Part shown: positions 53,181 to 63,570 of the stretch, piece after piece
Position numbering within the stretch: the first letter of the stretch is position 1
How the letters are laid out: each line of letters opens with the position of its first letter
Assembly (NCBI GenBank): GCA_907163375.1
Contig: CAJQUW010007819.1
Coordinates: forward strand, 1,240,001-1,304,000
Length of the DNA: 64,000 nt
Direction of reading: 5' to 3'
Source of the DNA: Prostheceraeus crozeri
Lineage: Eukaryota > Platyhelminthes > Polycladida > Euryleptidae
Position numbers and translations under genes: made by a program
Notes under the pieces: model-generated
Told to the model about the DNA's origin: nothing
The model's database searches: none
Seen by the model: the letters and a program-made list of their open reading frames with translations, nothing else

Positions 53181-53873
53181 TTAAGTTTTGTTTAATAAAG
53201 TTTTGTTTAATAAAGTTTTGCTTAAATTTTCGCTTAAAGTTTTTAGCTCTTCTAAAAACATTTTGTCATTTTCTTCATTAGAAATTTTACCATCACTAGA
53301 AATTTTGTCATCCTGTCTATTCTTATCATCAACTTTTTCGGACTGTAATTGAAAGGTTTGATTTACTTCATTAGCTATTTGATCAAATTTTTCAATCTCA
53401 TCTAACGTAATAACATTATCATCACATACTCTTTGAAAGTAGTAATGTAGTTTATCATAGACTTCTTTAATATGTAAATGCTTAGTTTTTAATGATTTTC
53501 GTTTCTTAGTTATTAAAGATTTATCTAACATTGTAACAAGTGAAGTTGCAAAAACACCCGTACCTGTTAAAGCTGTAGCAACTACTGGAATTACTAAAAC
53601 ACCTGAAGATATAACAATTGTTAAAGCACCTAAACTTATTGTTAAGAATATGCCAATTCCTTGTGTTACATTCTTAACTTTAGACCATCTCTTTCTTAAT
53701 TTATTATAATGTTCTAATCTAAGTAATAATTGAGATTCCTTATCTTTCATATAACGTACTCTATCTTTGTGTTTTTCTTTATTCATTTTTTCAATGTCCA
53801 TTAAAGTAGAACTACGTTCATATGATAACGAAGGATATATTCTTGCGGTTTCATCCACTTTTGTTTCTTCCAT
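53181..53873 (-). CDS. Polinton membrane protein at the right terminal repeat
   Basis: 231 codons from the ATG at 53873 (MEETKVDETARIYPSLSYER). An N-terminal charged helix of about 70 residues is followed by two hydrophobic segments (ITLSL-like, GALTIVISSGVLVIPVVATA, GTGVFATSLVTML) that form a helical hairpin. A coiled polar tail follows, ending in a short repeat NKTLLNKT. Its first part lies inside the terminal inverted repeat and is therefore present again at 37083-37263. It is probably membrane-active. No family name. Confidence 0.55.
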   Translation of the reverse strand: MEETKVDETARIYPSLSYERSSTLMDIEKMNKEKHKDRVRYMKDKESQLLLRLEHYNKLRKRWSKVKNVTQGIGIFLTISLGALTIVISSGVLVIPVVATALTGTGVFATSLVTMLDKSLITKKRKSLKTKHLHIKEVYDKLHYYFQRVCDDNVITLDEIEKFDQIANEVNQTFQLQSEKVDDKNRQDDKISSDGKISNEENDKMFLEELKTLSENLSKTLLNKTLLNKT

Positions 53874-54453
53874 TTTTAAAGAAATATTATTAGTCACATG
53901 TTATATTTTAAAAACCTGAAAGATGGATAAAATTCATGAATTTGAAATTCTCAACTTTTATGATTTTCGGTGTCCTGGAACGGTCATGATTTTTAAGGTA
54001 AAAATTGTAATTCACAAATTTGAGATTCTTAACTTTTATGATTTTCGGTGTCCTGGAACGGTCATGATTTTGGGAACAAAATGTCATAATCACAAATTTT
54101 GAGATTCTCAACTTTTATGATTTTCGGTGTCCTGGAACGGTCATGATTTTGGGGGTGAAAATTGTAATTCTCAAATTTGAGATTTTGAAAAATTTGAAAA
54201 TTGGGTATTTTTAAAAACGCCCAAATTTATGAATTTAGGTCTTCATAACCTGAAAAAGGGTTCAAATTCATGAATTTATGTCGTTTTTAAAAATGCCATT
54301 TTTTGAAAAAAGGTACTTTTTGAATGGACTAAATTCATGTATTTAGGTCTTAAAAACCTGAAAAAGGGTTCAAATTCATGAATTTATGTCGTTTTTAAAG
54401 ATACTATTTTTTTGAATTTTATGGTGTCCTGGAACGGTCTTTTGCCCATTACT
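53693..54453 (-). repeat. Right terminal inverted repeat of the Polinton
   Basis: About 761 bp, partner of 36470-37263. It has three tandem units of CTTTTATGATTTTCGGTGTC and one outer GGTGTCCTGGAACGGTC, against two plus two in the left copy, so the repeats differ in internal copy number. Confidence 0.9.
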
Positions 54454-54459
54454 TGCGCC

Positions 54460-55411
54460 TTCGGCATAAAACGTGTCAGCTTATGTTAGCTAAACTTTAG
54501 CTGACACCAAGACTCCCTAATTTTTCGCATGTATTGTTAACACCAGAAAATTATTCGAATTCTATAGTTTGCGCTTCGACGGTTGTGTTGTTTTATCGCA
54601 TTATCACTAGATCATGATGAATTCTCATACGATGATGAAAATCATCCCAGCAGCCATTTATAATAGAATATAATTCTTACTAATTTAAATTATTAATTGA
54701 AGTAGTCCTAGTGAGGACTGATGGCGTTCTCCAATCCGCAAGTGTACAGTTGCAATGCTACTGTAACCATTGGATTAATCAGTTCTTAAAAGAACTCAAT
54801 GGAGCTTTCTCGTGACAACGAATTAAAATTGATGAGCTTTTGGCCCAATATCTGGTAAAAATGGAAGTCTTAAGACTTGTAACACTACTCATACTTAATG
54901 TCAATATACTTTGCGGCAGCTTTTGCGTGTGTGTCCAAGAAGCGAGCTGGAATGTGGCGTAACTGTTTTGATACACTTGCATTCATCAAGATTCTTCCTG
55001 AATTATATTGAAGTTCACATTCTAACTTGTAAATGTAAATGAATCTTCAAGGCCCGCCCGTGCTCCGGTCGACCTCCATATTGTCTGCTCGTGGAGATAA
55101 TACCGAACTTGCCGCCTGATACTTCGTGAAGAATGTTTCTACTCTCCTTGTGCCTGTGATGCATGTCACCAAGCCACTGCTCTCAAAATGCTTCATAACT
55201 CCGCTAAATTGTTGTTTATTTGCTGTTTTGCTCTTATTAAACGTATCTACTCGTTCTTGAACATCCGGCGGCAGCTAGCGCTAGCGTTGGTCAACTCGAA
55301 TAATTAAACCATGCTTTTTAACTGACCTTCAACGTTCCCTGTACTAAAACATTCGAAGACCGCTTTCAATGACCCTCTGGAAGGCTGTCATGAAGTCGTG
55401 TGAAATGACAG
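54460..55411. other. Intronic stretch between the Polinton and Tc1 elements
   Basis: No gene or repeat recognised. An imperfect palindrome GTCAGCTTATGTTAGCTAAACTTTAGCTGAC-like sequence lies at about 54476-54506. Confidence 0.45.
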
Positions 55412-55594
55412 TACAGTGTCGGCCAAAAAGATCCGACCACCTTCACATTTTTACAATTTATTTATCTTTTTCAGTCAGGCCATCGTTATTTCATTTAATG
55501 TTGTTAATTAAAAATTAATTATACCGAAACTATAACAAAGTTTGTTTAAATAACAGGAAAAACCATAAGAAACGTGTTGACATTTTTTTGTATT

Positions 55595-56629
55595 TCAATA
55601 TTTTGTATGATGTCCCTTTGCTTTGAGTACTGCAGAAATCCTGCGAGGCATCGATTCAATGAGATTTGCACAAAATTCGGGAGTTATTTTTTGACACCAC
55701 GCTTTTTTTATTGCGTCGCGTAGACTTTGCGATGATGTTGGTCGAAGCTTGGTTACCTCGGCCTTTAGTTTAACCCAACAGTTCTCGATTGGGTTCAAAT
55801 CAGGCGAGGAACCTGGCCAAGGAGAAAGAAGACTAATATTTTTATCGGAGAACCACTTCTTCACAATTTTCGCTTGATGCGCAGGTGCTCCGTCATGTTG
55901 AAACATTTCGCAGTGATGGACCTGAAGCCAAGTCGGTATTCGATCTCTAATTATATCTATGTATTTGGTAGCAGTCATCGTTTCCTTGTCGTTGAGCAAA
56001 TGGATACCAGCACGTCCTCTGGCGGTGATAGCACCCCATATCATGACTGATGGACAACTTCGTACGGAATTACTCACGTAACGTTGATTGTAGCGTTCAT
56101 TGGGGGGTCGCCGCACTAAACGTTTGTTTACAGAAAATTGTTTTATCTGAGTCTCATCACTGAACATTATTCGTCGCCATTCTTCTGTTGTCCATCCCTT
56201 ATGGGCGTTACAGAATTCAATTCTATCTCGAATGTTTTTTGAAGAAAGTCGTGGCTTAACAGCCTGACGATAGACACGCAACCCATATCGTTGCAAACGT
56301 CTCCTTATTGTTCTTGCACTGACTGAAATAGTATGTGGCAAATCAGCCTGAATTTCTGTACTTGAAGTCGTAGGATTCTTAAGGGTAGCACGACGTATTG
56401 CATGATCCGTTTGAGAGCTCGTCACTTTTGGTCTCCCACTCGATTTTCTTGGTAAAAGGCTGCCTGTTTTCTTGTAAACACAAATAATATCGTGGACGGT
56501 CGTTTTCGAGATGTTCACTTGACTTGCTATTTGCCTTTCACTGCATCCTTTATTAAATAAAAGTTCAATTTGACCACGTTTATCAAGACTTGTTGTTGAC
56601 ATACTGTCAGAATTTACCGCAGATGACAA
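55595..56629 (-). CDS. Tc1-like transposase (outer element), intact frame
   Basis: 344 codons, full family length. The N-terminal bipartite DNA-binding region has two helix-turn-helix units (KGCSERQIASQVNISKTTVH, a GRP-type linker at SSGRPKVTSS, and TISVSARTIRRRLQRYGLRV). The catalytic domain has the first Asp in RIMFSDETQIK (about 160), the second in EMFQHDGAPAHQAK (about 249) and the Glu in SPDLNPIENCWVKLK (about 284), giving Tc1 D34E spacing. It ends KGHHTKY. The nested Tc1 lies about 205 bp upstream of the start codon and may separate the gene from its promoter. Confidence 0.95.
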   Translation of the reverse strand: MSSAVNSDSMSTTSLDKRGQIELLFNKGCSERQIASQVNISKTTVHDIICVYKKTGSLLPRKSSGRPKVTSSQTDHAIRRATLKNPTTSSTEIQADLPHTISVSARTIRRRLQRYGLRVYRQAVKPRLSSKNIRDRIEFCNAHKGWTTEEWRRIMFSDETQIKQFSVNKRLVRRPPNERYNQRYVSNSVRSCPSVMIWGAITARGRAGIHLLNDKETMTATKYIDIIRDRIPTWLQVHHCEMFQHDGAPAHQAKIVKKWFSDKNISLLSPWPGSSPDLNPIENCWVKLKAEVTKLRPTSSQSLRDAIKKAWCQKITPEFCANLIESMPRRISAVLKAKGHHTKY

Positions 56630-56834
56630 AATGCTCAGATTTAACTGCTCCTTGGTTTAATACAGTATTATTGTTTGCTGGAACATCATTCATTGGCTAC
56701 TTAGTCGCTGGTTGCTCTCATCTGACGCACCGATAATACAATAGACGGTAGTCTTGTGCGCGCGTGTCAAAACACTCTACCTCTTCCGACAGACAGTCAA
56801 TAACCGTGCTGCATGCAAGCGAGTATCCCAGCTA

Positions 56835-58493
56835 CAGTCCGTTTCATAAAAAGTGGGTCATCCTAAAATTTGACTAAATAAAACATAAGTATGATACAGA
56901 AAGCATTTTTCATGTTATTTCATGTCCCTAATATATTTAAATGTCCTTATATAATCTGATAAGCTATGATACAGTAACGGTTCTTAAGAAGCTAATATTT
57001 TGTGGCCCTACCCTTATTGTCGATGACATTACCAATTCGTCTAGGCATTGATTCGATGATATCGTTGATTTTTGACTGATCTAACTTTCTCCACTCTCTT
57101 TTTAACAATGACGAAAGTTGTGATACGCCATCTGTAGGTAGCAGTGAAAGACGAACGTTACGTTTTAGAATACTCCATACATTTTCTATGGGATTCAGAT
57201 CAGGAGAACGAGCTGGCCAAGATAATGTCCTAAGCCCTAACTGAGACTTGCATAAGTTGACTCTACTACTCCTGTGACACGTAGCATTATCATCCATAAA
57301 TAACCAAGTCGATGGATCACCAAGTTGATCTGTCATTTGGCCAATGTTCATTCGTAAAACATTCACACAGCGTTCAGAATTCATGGTTCCTTGCTGTATG
57401 TGAAGTTCAGAGCGGCCATTGGTCCAAATGCCAGCCCAGATCAGTAGAGTCGCACCACCTTGTACCCGGGGACGATGTAAATGTCTCGGAATTTCCTGAT
57501 CAGATTTTATCCATAATCTCAATCGACCATCACTATCCTTCAGACGGACTGATGTCTCATCAGACCAGACAACCCGATCCCATTGATTTCGCCAGTGACA
57601 AAGACTCATTGCCCATCTGAGACTTCTTTTTGTATGCTGATCTGATAATTCGATCTGAGAGGGCCTCTTACAGCTCTTGAAATTCGACTCAATAAGTCTT
57701 CTACGAATAGTGGACTTAGAAATAGACGAGTCTAGTGCAGCCATCTCAGTTAACGAGAGACTTGGATCAACTTTAACAAATCTCAAAATTAGGCGGTCTC
57801 TACGTTTGGATGTTTTGCGTGGATGGCCAGAGCCCTCTTTACGACAGAGTCGAAAATCATCATTATGCCATCGATGCACATTTGTGTAAGGGACATTTAG
57901 TCGCTTGCTTGTAGCTCGCAAAGAAAACCCTAGGTCTAGCAAGGCTGACACTTTGCCTTTTGTGAATGCGATCTCGTTATTGTTCATTTGTGCTGCTTTG
58001 TATTGTTTTCAACCGGTAAGAGATAGATTTCTAGCTGAAAGCAATCAGGAGTGCTGCCAACACCACTGCAACGAAGTCAGGAAGCTATGGAACATGAAGT
58101 CCAGTTAATTACATGTAGCAGTTACATTATTGTTGATGAATAATGGTGCTATACTGGCTCTGATTGACCGATTTTCTTTATTTTTGTTTTGCTTGATAGC
58201 TTTTGGCTTGTAGAACAACATATTACATAACAAAGGAAACAAATGTAATTTTATAAGAGTGAGGTATGATTTTGTGTAACATTGCTAAATAAAGATCAAA
58301 TTATCTACTACTTTTTTATCTATAACAGGAAAACAACTCAATATTCATGCTTGAAATTTCCAACAATGATATTAGTAAGCACAACTGACATATCTTCCAA
58401 ATTTCAGAGAAATTCGTTCAAGTTTGGCGGAGTTAGACAAAGTTGAAGTTAAGGCGATGTTTAAGGGTGATCCATTTTTTATGAAACAATCTG
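56835..58493 (-). mobile_element. Tc1-like transposon (nested in the outer Tc1)
   Basis: Inverted ends CAGTCCGTTTCATAAAAAGT and its partner CAGATTGTTTCATAAAAAAT (imperfect), flanked by TA. Length is 1,659 bp. It belongs to a different Tc1 subgroup from its host element and to the same one as the decayed copy at 26214-27892. Confidence 0.9.
56992..57987 (-). CDS. Tc1-like transposase (nested element), intact frame
   Basis: 331 codons, full length. The helix-turn-helix region begins TKGKVSALLDLGFSLRATSK, followed by LNVPYTNVHRW. A basic hook KEGSGHPRKTSKRRDR and a second HTH end at STIRRRLIESNFKSCKRPSQ. The catalytic residues lie in RVVWSDETSVRLK, STWLFMDDNATCHRSS and SPDLNPIENVWSILKR. It ends KGRATKY. 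It is similar throughout to the dead copy at 26355-27368. No stop or frameshift is seen, so it could encode active enzyme; that is inference. Confidence 0.95.
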   Translation of the reverse strand: MNNNEIAFTKGKVSALLDLGFSLRATSKRLNVPYTNVHRWHNDDFRLCRKEGSGHPRKTSKRRDRLILRFVKVDPSLSLTEMAALDSSISKSTIRRRLIESNFKSCKRPSQIELSDQHTKRSLRWAMSLCHWRNQWDRVVWSDETSVRLKDSDGRLRLWIKSDQEIPRHLHRPRVQGGATLLIWAGIWTNGRSELHIQQGTMNSERCVNVLRMNIGQMTDQLGDPSTWLFMDDNATCHRSSRVNLCKSQLGLRTLSWPARSPDLNPIENVWSILKRNVRLSLLPTDGVSQLSSLLKREWRKLDQSKINDIIESMPRRIGNVIDNKGRATKY

Positions 58494-58915
58494 TATTAAC
58501 AATAAACTGTATCCAAGCTCTTAAGAATAAACGTACCGCTAATACTGATGGCGTGAAATTATATCTCCTGATTTTGTACAGTAATTGATTAAGTAATGTT
58601 TCATCATTTTTACCGTACTCGACGTGAGAGAAAGACATACTGTACTAACTAATAAACTCTGACACACCGGTTACAGATATCATGTTACATGTATCAACTA
58701 AATATACATGTAGATACATGTACATACATAGTTCAATAGTAAAAACTACACATACATGTACATTTATAATAACATAAAATTCTAGTAAACTATGAAATAA
58801 CTTTATTATCCTGTCTTATTAAACAATATTCAGTGAAATAACGATGGCCTAACTGAAAAAGATAAATAAATTGTAAAAATGTGAAGGTGGTCGGATCTTT
58901 TTGGCCGACACTGTA

Positions 58916-60164
58916 TATGTATATTTCATTTACAGCGTGTCTATTCTGTGATGAAGAGGAGGAATCAAGCTCACTATAATGCGTCCCCAGGGTTGACAGG
59001 TGTCCGTTGATTGAGCAGTCTGTCAGCTGAACTCTAGAGCCCTCTAGCGGGCAACAGAAATGTCCTCTTTTTTTAATCGACCCATCAATATAACCCTCGG
59101 ATGCGTTGACGTCGAATGAAGCTCAATAATGAGAGGAGAATGGTTGATTCGACTGTTCTACCATTCTCCTCCGTGTTCGTTGCTTAAAATACGCATCACA
59201 CGATCACTGGTGTACAAGCTAGTGTGTGACATTTCCTGGAAATCGCCTTCTTCAACTTGAAATATATGTATGTGAAGAATATGTGTATTATAAGCCATTC
59301 GGGTCAACGTAAATCTCACTTGAGCCATATCCCCTAAAAAGTTCTTGAAAGTTGAAAGAAGAGATGTAGACAACCTATCATAGCAAATGAACATATAGAC
59401 CGGATGCTAGAGTGGAACCGTTTCATCAGCAGCGTAAAATTATGCCCTGGCTTTAAGTTAGGCCTAATTGAGAATTATAGCTGTCTAAAACACTGATCGA
59501 CGTACGTCCACATGACTATTCAGAACTTATGATGATCATCACTTTTTCAAATAATGGTCATGAGTGAAATAGATCATGCGTAACATTTCCTATAGCAAGT
59601 AAACCGTCATTAAGCTGTCGCATATCTCAAAGTTGAAGTTAGACAAATTTCATTGGTGTCCGCTATTACAGGTTTGGGAATCTGACAGCCCTGTGCGTAC
59701 CTAACAAACAAGAATCGACTAAACATTGTTAGACAACATTCATTATTGACCTGAATTCAAAACTGAACTATTTCCATGTATTAGCAGAAACTGGTTCATT
59801 CATTGCCATTAGTAGAGTAATTCAATCGTCTTATCACTCGGGTGGAAATGTCAATCTTCTATTCACCTTCTGGAAGATATGCTACGCGATATCAATACCA
59901 ATAATCCATTAAAATTAACGAGTATATTCCAATCATACATGTACATTCAACGATGCCATGGTCAAGATAAGATGCAACCGTATGAATAAACTATTCTTAT
60001 CTGCATGTAGTGTACGTGTACAGATATGATGCAGTTAACTTTGATACAAGATGGAAATTCGGCAGCGTACAGTGATAACAATGGGTGCATTGTGGATAGA
60101 CCGTGCGGATATCGGTGTAGAAAATGAGATTCAATACTGAACATGAAGCCGATATAGTCTAGTC
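58916..60164. other. Intronic stretch, nothing firm
   Basis: No gene supported. A minus-strand stretch at 59158-59280 (VEEGDFQEMSHTSLYTSDRV) begins with the same V-E-E after an acceptor-like sequence as the exon at 63258, but the match ends there. Confidence 0.35.
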
Positions 60165-60665
60165 ACAGAATTAGACATGTCGTCTCTTCTCCTGCTCGAC
60201 CAGAAAGGAAGCATTGGGATATGTAACGATGATGAAATGGCACAATCTGCTGACATAATACCACAGCAATCGAACAGCGAGCAGCCAGTTCAACATTAAA
60301 CACGCCAAGTTGTGGGAAGTTTCAGTGACTGTTACCAACCGGATCACACAGCAAAGAGATGCAGACGATGTCAAGCTCTACAAAGAAGTTTGTCAATGTT
60401 TTTTAATAATCATCGAAAAGACTGACACTATCGAGAAAACGTTTGCGCAATTATCTGAATTCTTCAAATTTGAAGGAATGGCTGCAATCGGAACATTTTG
60501 AAGAAATTCACAGCATTCCGCAAGCGACGTACGACTATTTTTCCCATCTCTGTAAGGAATAAAAATGTCTATTTGCCCACTTAGTAAGTTCTTGCATGTG
60601 CCATTGTTTTGAATCAGTTTGAACTTCTAGCAAAGTGACACGCTTAAGGAATCTAATTCTGTGGG
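60165..60665 (+). repeat. Dispersed repeat, copy 2 (partner at 22856-23400)
   Basis: Same orientation and about 85% similar to copy 1. In this copy the stretch at about 60412-60565 is open and reads NYLNSSNLKEWLQSEHFEEI, then HSIPQATYDYFSHLCKE, a protein-like sequence of unknown family. Confidence 0.7.
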
Positions 60666-61518
60666 TCTAGTCCATTTTCGAAACTTCTTCACTAATGTCC
60701 GTGAATGGTCACAGTGCAGTGTTTGAAATCAGTTGCAAGTAAAATTTTGTTAATTGATGCTACAAGCAGAACATCTGATCAACAGCTTTAATCTTTCCAT
60801 ACCACAAAATCATGCAAGTTAAATCAACACTTATTCGAAAATGGATAATTTCCTTATTGCAATACTTGGGAATCGACTTGAAGATGTGAGCACTTGTTAA
60901 CAATGAACTAATTGATATCTCGTAATGTCCACATCAGCTACAAAACATATGATTAGATTTGACCTATTTAATTCTGTATTAATTTATCAAGTCTGCATCC
61001 CCAGTATGTGGATCCTTGCTTCCTATTTATCAGAAATGTCATTGTTGTGATACTTCTATATATAATACATATATAATACATCTCTCGTTCCATTAAGATA
61101 TCCGAAAGACACGAGGGAGTTTATTCGCCAATATGCTCCAACTATCTGTCTATCGCTTCAACTTTGAATGTTTGAAAATTTAAGTCTGAAAAGCAAATAA
61201 ATGCGGCGGTGTAGAACTCTATCAATTAACTGATGAGAGTAAAATATTTATTGATTATTCAGGAGTTCAAGAAATGAACTTTTCTATCTATATAGAAATA
61301 ATTAGATGCTACAATGCGTTCATAAAGTCACTGTGCACCTAATAAATCAATGCATGCGCAATACTTTGTCGCTTAGAATTTGCCACGGCACTATAAAAAG
61401 TGGAGTTTTTCTTGTAGAAACTTCGACTTCTGTGTTATCACAAAATATCTATTTACATACTACAAAAACATTTGAAAATGTCCACCCTGTTCACGAATAC
61501 AAATGTCAATTCAACGTC
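60666..61518. other. Intronic stretch, nothing recognised
   Basis: AT-rich sequence with no coding or repeat signal that I can support. Confidence 0.5.
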
Positions 61519-61755
61519 TCATATTCTTAAACATTCGGTGAATTTCCTCGTGCCTGATAGCGTCAATTTGCTGTCGTCTGTTTTCTCTAGACTCCTGTAG
61601 ATTTCGTGACCTGCTTCACCGCTAACCACCAGTAAAAGTCCAAGACATTCAAATCCGGGATCTAGGATGCCAAACTCCTTCAGAGATAACTCTTGTTTGA
61701 AATATTCCACTAAAATATCGAATTGAGGAATTGGCGGTATGCGCAGTTGCTCCAT
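61519..61755 (-). CDS. Unrecognised 78-codon frame
   Basis: Reads MEQLRIPPIPQFDILVEYFK, then GILDPGFECLGLLLVVSGEA and a Ser/Thr-rich end. The composition is protein-like and the hydrophobic spacing suggests helices. It could be a host exon of RhoGAP gene 2's neighbourhood or the tail of a transposon protein next to the mariner remnant. No family is recognised and no clear splice borders are seen. Confidence 0.3.
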   Translation of the reverse strand: MEQLRIPPIPQFDILVEYFKQELSLKEFGILDPGFECLGLLLVVSGEAGHEIYRSLEKTDDSKLTLSGTRKFTECLRI

Positions 61756-61849
61756 CTTGCTAGAAATAAGTAGTCAAACTTTCATCGTCACTTAATTCGT
61801 CAACGAGTGAAGCAATAATTTTGTCAAATAATTTTTGCAATAGTAGTTG

Positions 61850-62459
61850 AATATCGGCCCAAGCATTTGTAGTCTTGACATAAGAGAATGTAATGGCTTC
61901 TCAACAAATTCGTGTGGGTTTTCACTAGACGATATGCGGGAACTCTGACTACTGAAATGCCTTGATAGATGAAACCAAGCTTCATCAGAAAAGAAAGTCT
62001 TATCGAGAACATTATTTACATTTAGATTTTCCTTGAACCAAACACAGTACTTGAATTACAAACGCTTGTCATAATCGGCATCATTCAATTCATGTTGGCC
62101 AGAGATGCGGTACGGATATAGGCCTATGTTCTTTCTTACAGCAGGATGAGCCGCCCCGAGAGATAGACCCACTTCTTGGGATAAGCGACGCATCGACTTG
62201 TTTGGGCAATGAGTCATAGCTTCAGAAATAACTTTTTTTATCACTTAAGATTAGGGCCTAATGGTCGATCTGAGCGTGATGGATCGTGCACCGAGTCAGC
62301 TTTTCTGAACTCACTGATTGGACTCCAATCAACATTTCGATGAGGCAAATCAGATGTAGGAAGTCTTTCTAAAAAACCCCTCTTCACCTCATTATTATAT
62401 TCCCCATTGGCGCGAAAAACATTTTCGACCAAGAAGTTCTTCTCTCGCATTGACAGCAT
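61850..62459 (-). pseudogene. Mariner-like transposase remnant (DUF4817-type N-terminus)
   Basis: In order on the minus strand: MREKNFLVENVFRANGEYNN, then EVKRGFLERLPTSDLPHRN (the helix-turn-helix type found in a mariner-like group of arthropods and other invertebrates); KKVISEAMTHCPNKSMRRLS with QEVGLSLGAAH; YPYRISGQHELNDADYDKRL; then VLDKTFFSDEAWFHLS with the first catalytic Asp; and ENPHEFVEKPLHS. Stops at about 62241 and 62056 and a frame change beyond 61900 break it. The second half of the catalytic domain is missing. Confidence 0.85.
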
Positions 62460-63059
62460 ACCATGCTTAGCTTCGAAATGCAACGTACTGATCTTCACCG
62501 AGTTAGTAGCTGACAAATGTGAAGTTAAATTCAAATTCCAGATCATGTTGAATGTCGCAAGCTACTCAATTGCGCTTCCCAAACGAGCCAGTGACTCTGT
62601 GCATGTGATAGATATCTACAATTGTAAGATTACGACTGTTTTCTTTGCAAAACAAAGTTAGAAGAGGTGCACAGTGACTTTATGAACGCACTTTATAACT
62701 ACAGCTGCTGCAAGCCATTGATGAAACGTGTGATTAGGGAACCATTGCTCATAGATTTCAAGCTTTATGAAAACTGAAGCAGCAGAGTTAGTTACAGGGC
62801 ATTAATTACCGAGCAACCTCACAAATATGGTGGCAAAGCTCAAACGAGGAAAATCTCAAATTTTGAGATAAAAATGAGTTAAAGTCTTTCGGATAACTTG
62901 AACAGTGAGCATCAAACACTGATTTATCTAATTTTTGGAAGACCCGAGTAAGCTTCATCGCAACCCCGGCCAATTACATGTCAGATAAAAGCATATGATG
63001 CTCTAGTTAACTGCATATGAAATTGTTTGGATTCTCTCTTAAGAAAGACATTAACTTAC
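62460..63059. other. Intronic stretch, nothing recognised
   Basis: No gene or repeat supported between the mariner remnant and the RhoGAP gene 2 exon. Confidence 0.45.
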
Positions 63060-63258
63060 TTTCTCTGAAATCAATGAATTTCTTGAACTTTTGCTTCACT
63101 GATGATAATGAGGAGTGCCTTCCACTAGGATGTCTCTGAGCTCTTTTCTTGCGAAGATTTGGTGTGGAATTCTCATCGCTGGATACAGAATAGCGGTGAC
63201 ACTGATGTTTCCGATTCTGCCTGAAGAGCCCCGTCCGAACTGACTGATATTCTTCAAC
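63060..63258 (-). CDS. RhoGAP gene 2, basic linker exon upstream of the GAP domain
   Basis: A 199-bp minus-strand exon between acceptor GTTCATTTTCAG and the excellent donor GTAAGTT. It encodes VEEYQSVRTGLFRQNRKHQC, then a Ser/Arg/Lys-rich stretch (NLRKKRAQRHPSGRHSSLSS) and VKQKFKKFIDFRE. Basic linkers like this often bind membranes or carry phosphorylation or nuclear-localisation sites. Phase 1 out matches the first GAP exon at 34426-34611, although 28.4 kb of transposon-filled intron separates them. Earlier exons must lie to the right of the window. Confidence 0.75.
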
Positions 63259-63570
63259 CTGAAAATGAACATAGTTCATTAATTGTGGAAAGTAATGTGC
63301 ATGGTGCAACGTCCGTGATGACGGGGGTAACTGCACTTTAGCAGCATGCTACAGAGTTGGAATAGATAGTCTGCTAGTGATCGATCTCTTAATAAGCCGA
63401 CAGGGCGGCTTTTATAATTTGTGGCAAGATTCATCTTAGCATTCAGCCGAAACAGCAACATGAACTGACTGAGAATATTTCGAGAATAATGACAAATGTC
63501 AGATGGGGCTGTATTTTATATTCAGAATTTACTGAATATATTATTCTATGTTCTAATCTATTGTTGAATT

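Larger units (their letters stand above)
36470..54453. mobile_element. Polinton/Maverick element, full length, fossil
   Basis: About 18 kb, within the normal 15-20 kb range. It is bounded by long terminal inverted repeats that begin AGTAATGGGCAAAAGACC and end in its complement; AG...CT ends are typical of Polintons. It carries the standard set: adenovirus-type protease, retrovirus-like integrase with a phospholipase-like domain, major and minor capsid proteins, packaging ATPase, protein-primed B-family polymerase, a fibre-like coiled coil and small membrane proteins. The 6-bp flanks TTTGCC and TGCGCC match at 4 of 6 positions. The main structural genes look whole. Roughly seven to nine breaks are spread over other genes, so it is inactive but not ancient. 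Composition is much richer in AT than the host. Confidence 0.95.
55414..58913 (-). mobile_element. Tc1-like transposon (outer), interrupted by a second Tc1
   Basis: About 80-bp terminal inverted repeats with about one mismatch, starting CAGTGTCGGCCAAAAAGATC. TA target duplications lie at 55412-55413 and 58914-58915. Total length is 3.5 kb, or about 1.84 kb after removing the nested element. The near-identical ends and an open transposase frame point to a recent insertion. Confidence 0.95.
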
